NCBI GenBank assembly: GCA_963513935.1
Contig: OY740774.1
Coordinates: forward strand, 30,289,673 to 30,353,672
Length of the DNA: 64,000 nucleotides
Direction: 5' to 3'
Source: Aphrophora alni
Lineage: Eukaryota; Arthropoda; Insecta; Hemiptera; Aphrophoridae
Below are positions 1 through 12,074 of this stretch, piece by piece. The position numbers and the translations under genes are program-made. Numbering within the stretch: the stretch's first letter is position 1; every line of letters begins with the position of its first letter. Below the pieces are notes generated by a model. That model was given only the letters and a program-made list of their open reading frames with translations, made no database searches and had not been told where the DNA came from.

Positions 1-632
1 TTCCTATAAAATCACGTTTTTAAGAACGGAGATTAAGCTTAGTTTACTTATCTTATTTTTGAAACCTAATTTCCTTATTTACAGCGAAGAAAGCTTGGAC
101 TCTATTTATATACGTAAATATCTTTAAAATTTTAATAATTTGTGATAAAATTGCATCCATAACCACTTATCCTTTAAATAAATACCTAGAAAAACTCAAT
201 AATGTTTTTGAAACATTAACACAACATATACCTGGATACAGCGATGAATATTATTTTTGATTTTGTAATGAACATGCGAGAGTTTTTACAATGTCTTACG
301 TAGTTTTTAAAAGTCAAGGGGGGGGATAAAAGTCTACAAGTGGCTATGACAAACTGCATGTAGTTTTGACACCGTGTTACAATTCATATTTAGATTATAT
401 GTCAATAGTTTGACGTATACTAGATCGTAAAAATATTGCATGTTAGTAAATTTATTTAAAACTTTGTAACCCAGCAACCAATTGGTTTATCTGCTTGTTG
501 ATAGACAGATTAAGCTCAAAAGATACTTGAAAGTTGGTTGAAAATTACGTAGGATTAAGTGTTAATCAAAAATTAATTTAGTTTTCAACGATTTTCATTA
601 TTCAGTTTGTTCAGGAGGAAAACTAACCCGCA
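1..632. other. AT-rich stretch, no gene seen
   Basis: I see no convincing reading frame, RNA gene or repeat here apart from short homopolymers, such as a run of G near 319. It is probably intergenic or intronic. Confidence 0.5.
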
Positions 633-635
633 GAG

Positions 636-855
636 TTTGACTGTAGTGAGTACAGGCTGGGTAATCAGGAGGGATCGTAACTGGATCTAGATTTATTTAC
701 TTATCCTTTGGTTAGATCCCTCTATTTAAATCAATCAGGTCACTCTTGACCAAATTTTGTTTTTTTCTGACACTAACTACATTAGAGGGGTTAAGATCTT
801 CATTGTTTCATCCTTTTTTTTTTATAAAGAGACGGTGTCCCAGAGGTTTTTTGAT
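636..855 (+). repeat. dispersed repeat R6, copy 1 (degenerate)
   Basis: This stretch aligns, with many substitutions and gaps, to 10,780-11,025 on the same strand. Shared landmarks in the same order are TAGTGAGTAC followed by GG-TGGG, a GGATCTA-type word, a CTCTTG word, an AGGGGT word and a GA-GG-GTTTTTTG-like end. No coding frame is preserved. The family is not recognised; the match was made by eye. Confidence 0.45.
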
Positions 856-885
856 TTAAAAATATAATAAAAAAAGACGAAAATT

Positions 886-936
886 ATGGTTTGGTTTCGT
901 TTGGTTTGGTTAGATTTGGTTTGGCCTGGTTTGATG
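886..936 (+). repeat. imperfect GGTTT-type simple repeat
   Basis: GGTTTG/GGTTTC words recur about eight times in 50 bases, with drift. This is a degenerate short tandem repeat with no sign of function. Confidence 0.6.
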
Positions 937-1599
937 GCCCTCTTTAATCATACCACTTTCTTGTCAAATTGTAAAGATAAACTGATATAATAGGTGGGAA
1001 ATGTTTCTTAAAGAAGGAAAAGATTATAAGTAAAGTAATTATTGATTATCACTATTACGTGATAATTACTTCAAGGTCACAAGTACAGTAGTTAAAAACT
1101 GGTTATTGTAATAGTGACTCGTTTGACACTGCTCGTTATGTCTCATTTACACCATACTATTATTGGATGTTTGTATATTTTATCTTATAACGGACTGAAG
1201 TATTTTATTAAAATTTGGCGAAAATACCGTTTTAGAATTTAGCTAGATTTGTACTTTAAAAAATTGATTTAGGTTAGGTTATGTTAGGTCAGTAATCATT
1301 TAGCCGAGATAGTTGTTAAATTAAAAAATAGATTCTTCTAAGTGCCATCGACATGTTTCACTTTTAATTATATCAATGTTAAGGCCACGTTTTATTTGTA
1401 GCTTCCATTTACAATAAAAATGACCACTAGTTCTTCGAGGGCTGATCAGAATTAACATAAGATCAGCTGGTAAATTGAAGCTGGTTCCTATGGCAACACA
1501 GATTGTTTGTTGTTGCAGTAAGTAACAACGTACCTCAATACACAGCAACTTCAATCAACAAGCTAATGCAATAATATTTTTTATTGCTTCATACCACAA

Positions 1600-1688
1600 A
1601 CATAACATATTAGGTTTGGTTTTAAATGTAAATTTATTAATATTGTTTTACGTGTGTTATTTTATGCTCGAAATAAAAATAGTTCTTA

Positions 1689-1747
<59 letters not shown>
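1600..1747 (+). mobile_element. possible retroposed transcript 3' end with poly(A) tail
   Basis: A pure run of 57 A residues occupies 1691-1747. An AATAAA hexamer lies at 1672-1677, 13 bases before the run, which is the usual spacing of a polyadenylation signal before its tail. This layout is what retroposition of a polyadenylated RNA leaves behind. The 5' limit is not known and no clear target-site duplication was found. A microsatellite that happens to follow AATAAA is the alternative. Confidence 0.4.
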
Positions 1748-1748
<1 letters not shown>

Positions 1749-4044
1749 AAACAGTGATTTTTGTTTGGATTTTGATTCTAACTTCAATAGTTTCTTATTC
1801 ATTTTACGTTATTAATCTGGGTGATTTTAGTTTAGTGCTACATTTTTTTTAAAATAGAAACACATACAAAATAGTATATTCTCCTCTCCCTAACTAAGTT
1901 TGTGTATTTAACACTTCATAGCTCATTATGTATTCATAATCGGACCACTCACTTCTGTGCCTTGGAACCGTCCAATACTGTTTCGACTGGCCGCAATTTT
2001 TCGAAAGTAAAATAACATTAAATAATATCGTACATGGAGAGTTTCACTTCGTAGAGCCTTATTTTTAAATCTATAACTATTATGGTTTGACATTGACTGC
2101 TTAGGATTACAAAAAATGAATTATATTTAACTGTTTCTAAAACTTTGTTGTGGGAAATTTTTACTTGATCAAAAATACAAAAAAAAAAACCTATCTTACA
2201 TATGTCTTAAAATTTACAAATTAAAACCATTTTAAGTGTCATAACATTACAAAAATATGAAATATAATAATATTTATATTAAAATTACGCTGTTATATTC
2301 CCTGTAAAAATAAAATAACACACCCTCTTTTTAGTAGTAAATGAATAACAGCAGTAGTGGGATTGTATACAGTTCCAACAAGAGGCGAGCTTTATTGTCC
2401 ACTGAACCAATAGTAGCTATAAATAAACATATCAGATTTTAGAAAGCCAATATCACAAACTTGATCACTATTAAAATAATTATTTACTAACTAATCAAAA
2501 AAGATAAAATTTAAAGTCACGTTTAATCCTGAACGTTTCTGTACAACATTCTGAAAGCTTTGGATAATTAAAACATATTTCAACGTCTTTCTCGACCTAA
2601 TTTCCCAGGAACAATACGCTACACTAGTTAGATAAGCCGTTGATAGAGAGCACACCTGTCGCTATGCTATTTGTCACCAGCTCCCGATGTTTTAGACTTT
2701 AGCTCCAGGCTGCCGATCCTAATCACATCACCATTAATTATGCCGATAATGTAGATCTCATTTATTTAGCACAATTGATAGCATTAAGTTTGTCTCCCAT
2801 ACGAGAGGTTGTGCTGCTTAACGATTTATATGTGGTTAATGTGCTTTATAATTAATTATTAAAAATAACAATTATTTTCTTTTTCAATTATCTAATAACA
2901 AACAAAATGTTTAGAAAATTATGTGTAATATCATCCATATTGTAAAATGGTGTTTTCAATGGTTCTCAGCGTTTCCACCCTAAACAAAGGAGGTGTAGAG
3001 CATTTTTTAAAGTATATTAGTCTTACATGTTTGTCTGATTTATTAATTTATTAAGTTTGGTAATATCTAAAATAAGAGTGAACACTTTAAACTTTTGTTT
3101 CGAGGTGAAACAAACTTAGGGAATGAATATATTTTGGACAATACTAAGTAAGTTTTAGAGGAAAAACTGACAATTGATTTTCACACATTACACTCAAGAA
3201 CGAATAAGTCAATTGCGGCACATTTGCAGGGTGTGTATCGAAGAACGATTATCGTTTGGTTAAAATATCGTTAGGGGAGATGATTATAGATGTAAGCATA
3301 TAAGTTAGCATTTGTACTAGTAGCCTACTTACTGTGGGACCTCGGTCATTTTATAATATTTAAACATCGTTCTTGTAACGCCCGACGTACGATAATAATA
3401 TTTATAGATTTAAGAAGAAATACAATCATTGTTACTTAATACTGGTTCAAAACACCCCTCACATGGATAACAATAATAGTTAAATTATCTATGGATGCTT
3501 TGATTAACCATTTGTTATTATAGTACTCATCGAGCCTTAGATTGCTGTTCGTCTTATCTGCAAAACGAAACTTTACTCTTACCACTGGACGACTTTGCTG
3601 GTTGGTTGGTAGACGAAAACTTAACGGATCTGACTATTGTTTATAGTTTAGTGTAATTCACATTGATTTTATGTAAACTTGGATCTGTTTAGTAAATATT
3701 AATGTATTTATTATTTTTGAAACAGTGAAACAAGAACATAATTTGATTTTATTTATCTAATTGTAAAAATCAAAAAGTAGTTGGTGATGACGTTTTTTCT
3801 TTAACGGTCAGGTGAAATAGTACAGTGAGAAAATAGTAGAAAACAGATCGTGTTTCATATTTCTTTCTAGTTTTTGTTATGCCTTAATCTTAAATGTATA
3901 TATAATACTTAGGAGGGCACCTTTCATCCTCGATACAACCGTCATCACACCTTTGAACCGTGTATTATATTCAGTGGCCTCAATTTTAAAACTATGTTGA
4001 GCTTTTAATTGACATACGTTCTGTGGTCATTTATACCAAAAAGT

Positions 4045-4045
<1 letters not shown>
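1748..4045. other. AT-rich stretch, no gene seen
   Basis: No reading frame, repeat pair or RNA gene could be supported here. Local GC is a little higher at 2,585-2,760, but nothing codes convincingly. Confidence 0.5.

Positions 4046-4093
<48 letters not shown>
4046..4093 (-). repeat. poly(T) run of 48, possible retroposon tail in reverse
   Basis: Forty-eight uninterrupted T residues. Read on the minus strand it is a poly(A) following about 130 bases (4094-4225) of more complex sequence. That would fit a reverse-oriented retroposon, but no AATAAA lies just before the tail. A plain homopolymer microsatellite is equally possible. Confidence 0.4.
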
Positions 4094-4096
<3 letters not shown>

Positions 4097-4229
4097 ATGG
4101 CTATGAAGGACTATCTCGATCTCGATACTGGTGTTGTGTTCTACAGCCCAAACGTATTGAGCGATTGAAATCAATCAAACTTGGTACGTGGACATACTTT
4201 TGTTATACCTTGATACCTTTATTTATTTT

Positions 4230-5903
4230 ATTTTTTACAGTTCAAAATTTGTGCCTAGCCGCCATACCATAAAAAAATAATACAATTATTTTAATCAAAT
4301 TTGTTTTAATTGTAACCCATAAGGTCCCAATCAAAACATACGTCTCTTTAAAATTTCCGTTACGTGAGTTATCGGTAAAACAAAAATCTTCCGTTGAACT
4401 GGAAAATGATGTTATTTCTACAAATCAACTATATATTTTCAATCAAATTTCGGTGACATGTTAAGTTTAATTTGAATCATTAGGAATACTTGCAAATAAC
4501 AGAATATTAGAGATGAGGTGAATTTTTTTTTAAATCAAACCTTTATCGACATTATTTAATTCGATTTTATCTTGTAATTTAAACTTAGTATAATTGTATG
4601 GCAAAATACAAGCAAGATTTTATATAATTTATTTAAATATATTTCAGCCTATTTTTTAAGAGATATATTTCAGATTGAAAATATTACAATCGATATTTTA
4701 AAAATTGAAAAAGGACTCTTCTACATCAACTTACATTTCACAAAAAAATAAATGGAAAAAATTTAGTAATGATGAAATTTTCATTTTTAAGTTTAATGTG
4801 GAGAATAAAATTCTCGTTTAAGAGTCGAAAATTTGTGTACGCCTTCAGAATAAGTTTCGTAAAATTATAAAATTACAATTATTTATTAAATTAATAGCGG
4901 AAAAAATTTAAAGAAGGCCGAAAATGTTTTACTTTTACGTTTAACTATTTTTGAAATTTTTTTGTTTTCGTTTTTTAGAATGTAATAAATTTGTTCTTTG
5001 AAAAAGTATAGACAATATTTTTAAACTGGTTATTGTTATTCATACAGTAATAGAGTTATTGAATTATAATAGTTTAAATTAAATTATATGTATACATTTT
5101 TTAAACAATATTTTCAAGTCATTTTTTTAAATTTTTTTAAATTTTGATTTATTTCTTTTAATTACAGCAAAATATTTGCAGCATTTATTCTCTAAATATA
5201 AACAAACATTGTTTCTAAATCTTTTTCATCGAGTAAAACCCTTGACTATTTAACAGATCAATACTAGTTCAATTTTCATTATACAACGTTTAACAAATAA
5301 AAATGTTTTACTTAAAACGTTTAATGTATATTAATGGATTACTCTGCATAAAATGGAGGGTGTAAAGAAAACCACCCGCCACCCTTGGAGTTCGGCAAAA
5401 CAACCAAAGAAAGCACTCTGGGGGTTAGCGCCTTAAATATACATCAAACAAGTAGGCCTAAGATAAAGCCATTAGACAAAACCATTAGTTCGGTCAACGC
5501 AGTGTTTTTATTGCTCTCTTGCTGGTTTATTTATCACTTCTAGAAATATTTAATCATAAACAATTAACTTCATCGATTATTTTAATGTTCAAAAGGATTA
5601 AATTATTTGGTTCATTTATATTTGTACTTAAACTAGACGGGGAAAAGTAATTGAAATAATATTGCACTAAAATTATCACACACACTTTTACGAAACCAAA
5701 AATAATATCCGTCGACATTTCCTATAAAAGTTTCTACTTAAATGGAAAATGGAAAAATTGTTGTTTTTTTTTCGTATGTATTTCCTAAGGGAGATAAGTG
5801 GGTATAGATTTAATTTTAAATTTTTTAATGTTTTGTACTTTATTGATTACAGACAAAACACTTCTTAGTCAATATCGTATTAAAAAAAATAAATAAAAAA
5901 ATA

Positions 5904-5908
<5 letters not shown>
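4230..5908. other. AT-rich stretch, no gene seen
   Basis: Very AT-rich, with poly(A)/poly(T) words. Nothing supportable apart from a slightly GC-richer patch at 5,350-5,470 that holds one TAGGCCTA palindrome (5453-5460). Confidence 0.5.

Positions 5909-5994
<86 letters not shown>
5909..5994 (+). repeat. (GA)43 microsatellite
   Basis: A perfect GA dinucleotide run of about 86 bases. The long open frames across it (Arg-Glu or Ser-Leu repeats) are artefacts of the repeat. Confidence 0.97.
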
Positions 5995-5996
<2 letters not shown>

Positions 5997-7990
5997 AAAT
6001 TTAGAGTATCAAATAAATACTCTAATAGCGTCAAGATCGCGGAAGAGTGCAAGAGTTTTGATAAAGAGAGACCTGTAGGAAAGATGAAAGAGAGGGACCT
6101 AACCCAAGATATATGAAAAAAATTGTAATAATCTCGAGATTGGTAACCACGTACGCACTATAATAAGATGTTGAGTGGAAATTTATATCTCTCTGCTTAC
6201 TTCTGTATTTTAAATATTTACAAATTTAAATAGAACCCTTTGTTGCCTAACTTTGCCATCAACTGGTCCAGAACTTTTTTTTTTTAATCGAGTTTTTATT
6301 TACAGCTGATAATTTTTGTTTTTGCCAATTATTTCCAAACAGTAACTTTTTTTTTTATATTTGCAACTTTGCAATGTTTGCTTCATTAATCTTCAACTTT
6401 CAAATTGGATCTCAGCATTTCCTAATTTTTCTCTCTTTTTACTGATAACTCACGAAAAGGTATTTTTGAAGATATGACAGTAGGCCTAAGTAACCTTCGT
6501 TTAATTTGAGAGCTTAGAAGTTACATTATTTGGAAGTAAAACTCCATCAAAATTATTTTAACGAAATTTGAGGAAAATTGACGCTTTTATTTTTGAGCTC
6601 ATGCATTTACGACCAAATGTTATTTAAAAGATTTTATATAATCCGGAGATACAAAAATATGTCTTACCAAATTTTACTTAAATAGATTTGGACTCCAATA
6701 CAACACGAATAACTGATAGAGAACATACCATAATAGTAGTTTTTCCCTCCATCGTATCATGATAGCCATTAACGCACGAAAAGTAACTTGAAGCGACTAA
6801 CTTAAATTTTTTAAAACCGCGTATGTAGTATGTTAATGACTACATAAGATCGGTGCCACTTCATCTACGACTACTATAGATTGTGAAATATACAGTGTTT
6901 GAGAATGAAAAAGAAAAATCTTCTTTATCAAGGTAACACACTTGAAACGAAACCTGATTATAGATGTAACAGTACTCAAATAACTGGGAAAAATGAATAT
7001 GTAGGACGTTTATACCCAAAGAAAATATACAGAATAATGAAAGAAAAATTACTTAAGTAAATCGATTTGCCGATTTATTAATTAGGGTGTGGCTCCATGT
7101 ACCAGTTTTGAGTGGTGCAATGATTAAAAACTACATTTCGAAACAAGACTGCATGAACGTTTGCAGAGAACGTTTTAAATGAAAAACTCCCTACACATAA
7201 TATATTAAACGTCAGGTTAGAAATAACAAATAATATGACAAATGAAGATGAACTGGTTTAATAACTTCAAGACTGTGGTTGTAATACCTTTGATTTTCTA
7301 CTGGTTATTTTGACGGTTTTGAGCTGTGATTGGTTGAAAATTTTTGTTGTAAAAAAATCTGTACGATAATGGAAAAGTTGAACGTTAATGACACTAGTTA
7401 CAAATTGGATAGTGGATTTGATATAAGCGTTTTACGATGTATTCGTAGATATAATTTTTTTTTTTAATGCATTTGTATATAATTTGATGAACACCTTTGG
7501 AACTAATTATATATAATGTATAAAGCATTTAGTGGTTTTTTCTTCTAGTACCCCGGAATATTATTGGTACAAAAGCGAATAAATTAAAAAGCAATCACTT
7601 TCCTAATTATCAATTTTGAATATATAAAGGAAAAGCTTTAAAGAACTAAGTTTTGACCATAATTTGTAAAAGAATAAGTTTAGCCATCAATTTACGGTCC
7701 CATTTATGAAAAGTACAATTTTTTACTCTTATTATAAACTTGCAGGTCCAAATTTTTTTTAATAGTTTTATGAATTTATTTTACAATTATAAAATTTTAT
7801 TATAATTTAAAATATGAATATAACAATTTGAAATCACAAAATAAAAAATAAATAAAAATAGAGTGAAAAAAAAGTCGTTTTAGGTTCCTACATAGACGTA
7901 AAGTAGAGATATTTTGTACCGAGCCAAAATAAACCAAAAGTTTGTTTATGGATCTTCAAGACCCATAGTTAAGGTCAATTTATTTATTTA
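5995..7990. other. AT-rich stretch, no gene seen
   Basis: No coding region or repeat family was recognised. A TAGGCCTA palindrome lies at 6481-6488. Confidence 0.45.
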
Positions 7991-7994
7991 TTTC

Positions 7995-8345
7995 CTTGTT
8001 CTCATCTGTCACCCAACAGTAGGACGGAGTTCATTGAAACACTATATGTTTCTCACATCTCACCAATTTTGACAACAGATCCACCGGCTCTCAAATTCTG
8101 AATGGACTGTTATCTTATCAGGTTCAGTGTTATTTAAAATACTGCAAGTCCGTGAAAACCCTTTATCCTTTACCTCCAGTAGCAGGCAGCACATGAGATC
8201 TGCATTTAAAGCCAACAACTCTGCATCAATGCTAGATTGTGAGTTAAATATAGCATAGTAGCTCTCACCAACCTGTCTCGTGATTAGAGTATCATGTTTT
8301 GTCTTGAATTAGGTCCAAAGAAGCATCTGTATAGATCTGTACAAA
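7995..8345 (-). pseudogene. RNase H domain remnant of a non-LTR retrotransposon
   Basis: Read on the minus strand, 8313-8339 gives IYTDASLD, the first catalytic aspartate motif of the RNase H domain carried by Jockey/I/R1-type LINEs. About 100 bases further on, 8200-8245 gives a frame with SSIDAELLALNAD, matching the S-x-x-AELLAL helix that holds the catalytic glutamate. A TDL word (for TDS) and a CWV word follow in shifted frames, in the family order. Stops and frameshifts lie between the motifs, so the piece is dead. No reverse transcriptase is visible next to it. The family assignment rests on motif order read by eye. Confidence 0.6.
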
Positions 8346-8511
8346 GTTTTGATTCTTGGATTTTGTCATCTTCTGGTTTCACACAATATGAGATCTTCCT
8401 CTATCTTAGCTTTCTCCATCTTAATGCGTTATGACAATCTCCATTTAGAACTGTACCAAAAGATGGTTCCGAGTAACATATATAGATGAGTCCTTTAACA
8501 TCATGGGTTGT

Positions 8512-8531
8512 GGTTAGGTTAGGTTAGGTTA
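8512..8531 (+). repeat. short interstitial TTAGG-type array
   Basis: Four consecutive GGTTA units. TTAGG is the usual insect telomere unit. Shorter or impure copies occur near 1267, 27,184, 27,508 and 56,725. This is far too short to be a telomere. Confidence 0.7.
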
Positions 8532-9012
8532 ACTCTGCTGGCGTTGATTGAGATACTTTCAGGTAAGATTTGAATTTTCAATTGTTTATTTCAGGTTAGT
8601 CATTGAATGTACAGCATCAACATATCTATCAAACTTTATACTTAAGCAGTTGACACTTCTTAGGTTACGACGTTTTTATAATTGTATCAATATTCGCTTC
8701 ACTCCAATAAATTTTCCTTACTTCAGCAACATGAGGAATAAACTAGAAGATAATTAAGCTCAAACTTTATCCAATAAATACTTGTAAGAAACTTAAAAAT
8801 TTAATAAGTTATCTTACATATTACTTTTACTTGTAAGTAAAGTAAGTTTACAGTATATTAGCTAGACTATAATGTAAGTTATACTTAAAAGATATAGGTA
8901 GATAACAGATAATAAAAAGTTAGCGTATTTAAGAAATCAAATAATAGTAAATACAGGGAAAACTTTAAACTATAACCAAACAATTTAATAAGTTCACTGT
9001 AATAAGCTTAGA

Positions 9013-9234
9013 ATGTATAACTACGATGTAATTGTAAACTTAAAGTTGGATGATAAGCAGTTTACACTACCTCCAACCCTTAGCAACTACCCTCTTATAT
9101 TAAATATGCATTGTTCATCGTCCTTTCAAACCCGGAGTAAAGTTTTGCTGGCGCCTGTACTAAACTCTACAAATAAAGCTGATGTCAAAGATACGATCCG
9201 ATATACAAGGTATGTCAATAAAGTATTGAAATAA
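9013..9234 (+). CDS. candidate exon or chance ORF, unrecognised
   Basis: An ATG-started frame of 73 codons in a locally GC-richer patch. It contains AAG|GTATGT at 9207-9215, a good 5' splice-site match, and an AAGCAG ending at 9060 that could act as an acceptor. If both are used, the exon would be 9061-9209 (149 bases, open in this frame). The peptide is not recognised and has no visible domain or signal peptide. No flanking exons were found. At this base composition a chance frame of this length is common, so treat it as a lead only. Confidence 0.15.
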   Translation: MYNYDVIVNLKLDDKQFTLPPTLSNYPLILNMHCSSSFQTRSKVLLAPVLNSTNKADVKDTIRYTRYVNKVLK

Positions 9235-9474
9235 TTTTATAAAACTATTTATTGTTAATTTACCCACAACATAATTTTATTTCATTGAAATTAGTTTCCT
9301 TGGGAAACTACAAAATTAAGGAGATGTTGTTCCCGTTTTCCAAAGTACCTACAGGTTTATGCCCATGTGGGGATGATTAAATTAATCGCGTTGATGTAAA
9401 TATATACTCGTGTACAGAGAGCTTCGGAACTCTTATCGGATAATTTAAGGGATAATTCATCTGGTTGAATTACA

Positions 9475-9830
9475 CAAAGCGAGCATTAAATTGTTTGAAA
9501 CAGCTATAGTGTCCTGTCTTCCATTTTGTAAAAAAAATATTATATTTTTGAAAATAAATTAGATATCAAGTCTAAATTTGGTATACATATCTTTTATGTG
9601 ACCTTTTATCAATCAACCAAAAACCAGGACCTTGTTTTTAATTTTTAAAAATGACGGCAATTTAAAACTTTACCGTCTAGATCGTTAAATTCTTAAAAAA
9701 ATTACAAGAGGCGAAAAGGTTTTGCATTTTTAAATGATAAACAAGGTGGTTTATTCATCTCTACTGTATCTTCAAGATTAAACTGTGTTATTGTCATAAA
9801 ATAAAAACGTTATTTCTTGGAAAAACTCTG
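9475..9830 (+). repeat. dispersed repeat R7, copy 1
   Basis: This aligns with the reverse complement of 10,085-10,425. Shared words in order include GTTTGAAACA, CCATTTTGT, GATATCAAGT, a TTTGGT-TA word, CCAAAAACCAG, and a later AAAGGTTTTGC/AAAAGTTTTGC word. The two copies form an inverted pair about 250 bases apart. Non-coding; the family is unknown. Confidence 0.6.
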
Positions 9831-10084
9831 TAATACCCAAATTAGCGTAAAACCAAATTATTTGTGATTGAGATATTTTTGTTAGTATAAATTATTTCCA
9901 CTACTTAGTTGAACATTATTTTTTCAAAGTTGATCATTATCTTCATCTTTGAATTGTACTGTAATTTACAATTATCAGCTGTTTCTTGAAAACCAAGAAA
10001 TGGAATGCATCTTCATTCAAAAATAACTTGGTTAGGCTAATTTTCTGTATTGGCAGACAAGTGCGAATAAATTAAGTTTTCAGT

Positions 10085-10425
10085 TTTTTTACAATAACTC
10101 GGTAATCGTTAACGCCAGAATAAAAATACAAAAGCTATCTTCTTTATCATACAAAAAGCAAAACTTTTGTGTCTCTTCTTCTTTTTTTATAAAGCTAACA
10201 GCTTTCGAGATGTTCCACGTTAAAAATTTTAAACGGCCACCGTTAAAAAAATATGAAAAATAATGTACTGGTTTTTGGTACATTGATAAAAATTGCATAC
10301 ACCAAATTCGGACTTGATATCTTATTTATTTTCAGAAATATAATTTTTTTGTAAGAAACACAAAATGGCGGACAGACAGAAAATTAAGCTTGTTTCAAAC
10401 AAATGAAGCTCGCTCTGTGTTTACT
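10085..10425 (-). repeat. dispersed repeat R7, copy 2 (inverted)
   Basis: Reverse-complement partner of 9,475-9,830, diverged by substitutions and small gaps. Short reading frames in this interval follow the repeat and are not taken as genes. Confidence 0.6.
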
Positions 10426-10429
10426 TCAA

Positions 10430-10779
10430 TCCCAGGAACAATCGCATAAAATATAAGACATGAGTTCTGAAACACGCTGTATGAAGTGTTTTTACAAGGA
10501 AATAAATTGATTGATTGGTTGACTGAAACAGTGTTGGAGTCTTCAATTGTCAACGCCCTCATGCAATAGTTACAGTCTCTTGGATGTTACTCATACTTTC
10601 AAAATTTATTCCTTTAGATGTTTTTTAAGTTTGGAAAAAGGAATTTCATATTCGAAAACTTAAATAATAGGAACAATTATTTTCAGATATTATAATTTGA
10701 AACAATTATCTTCAATACTTTTAATTGTTACTACATAATTGTTGGGTTTTTATCTCATGAACACTACATATATTCCTCA
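10430..10779. other. no feature seen
   Basis: An AT-rich spacer between two repeats with nothing supportable. Confidence 0.5.
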
Positions 10780-11025
10780 AGGGCTCACTTTAGTGAGTAC
10801 GAGGTTGGGAATGCCTAAAGACATGGTTGGATCTAAACTTTTTTTTTCATGTAGATTTGGGTACATGACCCTCTCTTTCTTCTTTACGATTAGGTCTCTA
10901 ATTACCTACTCTTGTTATTTTTTGACCCTGGTGCATATTTAGTTTTCGAGGTCTAGGGGTCTTTATTTTATGTTCTTATCCCCCTCTTTCTTACACGGCG
11001 ATGATGACCAAGAAGTTTTTGTTCC
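10780..11025 (+). repeat. dispersed repeat R6, copy 2 (degenerate)
   Basis: Same-strand partner of 636-855, with the same order of landmark words. The 67-codon frame that begins at 10,739 runs into this repeat and starts at TTG, so it is not annotated as a gene. Confidence 0.45.
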
Positions 11026-11255
11026 TAACAACAAAGAAAGACTATATATTATTATACAGGAAATAACTTTTATTAATATTCACTTTAAAATAGCCCCCCC
11101 TCCAATGGACGGTTTACAATAATTTTAAGTAGACCATTATTACGTAATAAAGCAGCAAGCACTACTAGCTAGGCCAGTACACCTCTTGACTCGTGTTTTG
11201 ATGAATAAATCATCAATAACAAAATCACTCATAAAAAAGTTCCTTAAATATCTTT

Positions 11256-11600
11256 ATGCTCGCAATTGTAACTCTATTTAAACTATACCTCGTTGAAGAA
11301 AAAATTCAGAATTTGTTTACAGTTTATCTATTAGTCTTATACAACGTTGGCGCACCCTCCATGAATACTAATACACTGTCTAATGTTTTAGTGCTCCCAA
11401 GTCTAATGTATTTCCATTTTATGACTGTTGGAAACTTTCTTCCACAACTTGAACGTTTATGATTAATGGAAATTGCGGCGCAGTTCACTTTGTTCAAGAA
11501 ATGATAAATACGCTGTGTTTAATCTTCTGAATAAACAAAAGCTTTTAAGAATTTCACGTCTGTTAACTCAAAGAAAACGATACTGTTCTCTGATAACTGC
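11256..11600 (+). repeat. dispersed repeat R3, copy 1
   Basis: This aligns well with the reverse complement of 55,840-56,110. Landmarks are TCTAATGTATTTCCATTTTA, TGACTGTTGGAAACTTTCTT, TTGCGGCGCAGTTCACTTTG-like words and GAATAAACAAAAGCTTTTAA. Shorter related pieces occur at about 38,690-38,880 and 48,250-48,440. The closing AATAAACAAAAGCTTT is also shared with family R2. Two short frames inside it are not conserved as proteins. Confidence 0.7.
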
Positions 11601-11976
11601 GCAAGTGCTTGTTGAAATAAGTAATAGGACATATTATATTAAAATAACTAATATAATAAGTTAACCCTTTCGAAATACTTCCATTGGGAAAACACACAGG
11701 CGCAGGCGTTATTAAAATTTAAAGAAACATTCTGAAAGTCTTCTATTGGAAACACCTTCATGAGGTAGGTCACATTATGTAGCCTGTTATTAACACTTTC
11801 AAAATGGCAATCACAAAGTCGTTTATTAGTATTGATAATTTAAAATAATTGCATCTACTAATAATAGGCAATAAAGAGGCTACGAAACCACAGTAATGCA
11901 GTTTTTCGTGAAATACTGCTCTACAGAAGGTTATGTATGTTAAGCAGCGTTATCATGCTGAACCTTCGAAGAGTAA
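11601..11976. other. no feature seen
   Basis: AT-rich spacer without a recognised feature. Confidence 0.5.
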
Positions 11977-12074
11977 CGATTCCCCAATCAGTTAGGCCTA
12001 ATCGCGTGTTCTTTTTATGTTCCCTAATTATTTAGCGACATGAAAAACACGCGATTAGGCCAACGATTGAATCG
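11977..12074. repeat. short inverted repeat / hairpin
   Basis: GGCCTAATCGCGTGTT at 11995-12010 is exactly complementary to AACACGCGATTAGGCC at 12046-12061. The stem continues imperfectly inward (TTTTTATGT against ACATGAAAAA) and outward (CAATC-GTT words). The arms are GC-richer than their surroundings. It could be a very small inverted-repeat element (MITE-like) or a cruciform-prone site. Confidence 0.75.

Noticed and set aside
1616..1852. Plus-strand ORF with a poly-lysine core
   Set aside because: It is a translation of the poly(A) run and starts at a non-ATG codon.
4009..4272. Plus-strand ORF with a poly-phenylalanine core
   Set aside because: It is produced by the poly(T) run.
5840..6116. 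Arg-Glu and Ser-Leu repeat ORFs
   Set aside because: Both come from the GA microsatellite.
8512..8531. Telomere or chromosome end
   Set aside because: Four units only, with ordinary sequence on both sides.
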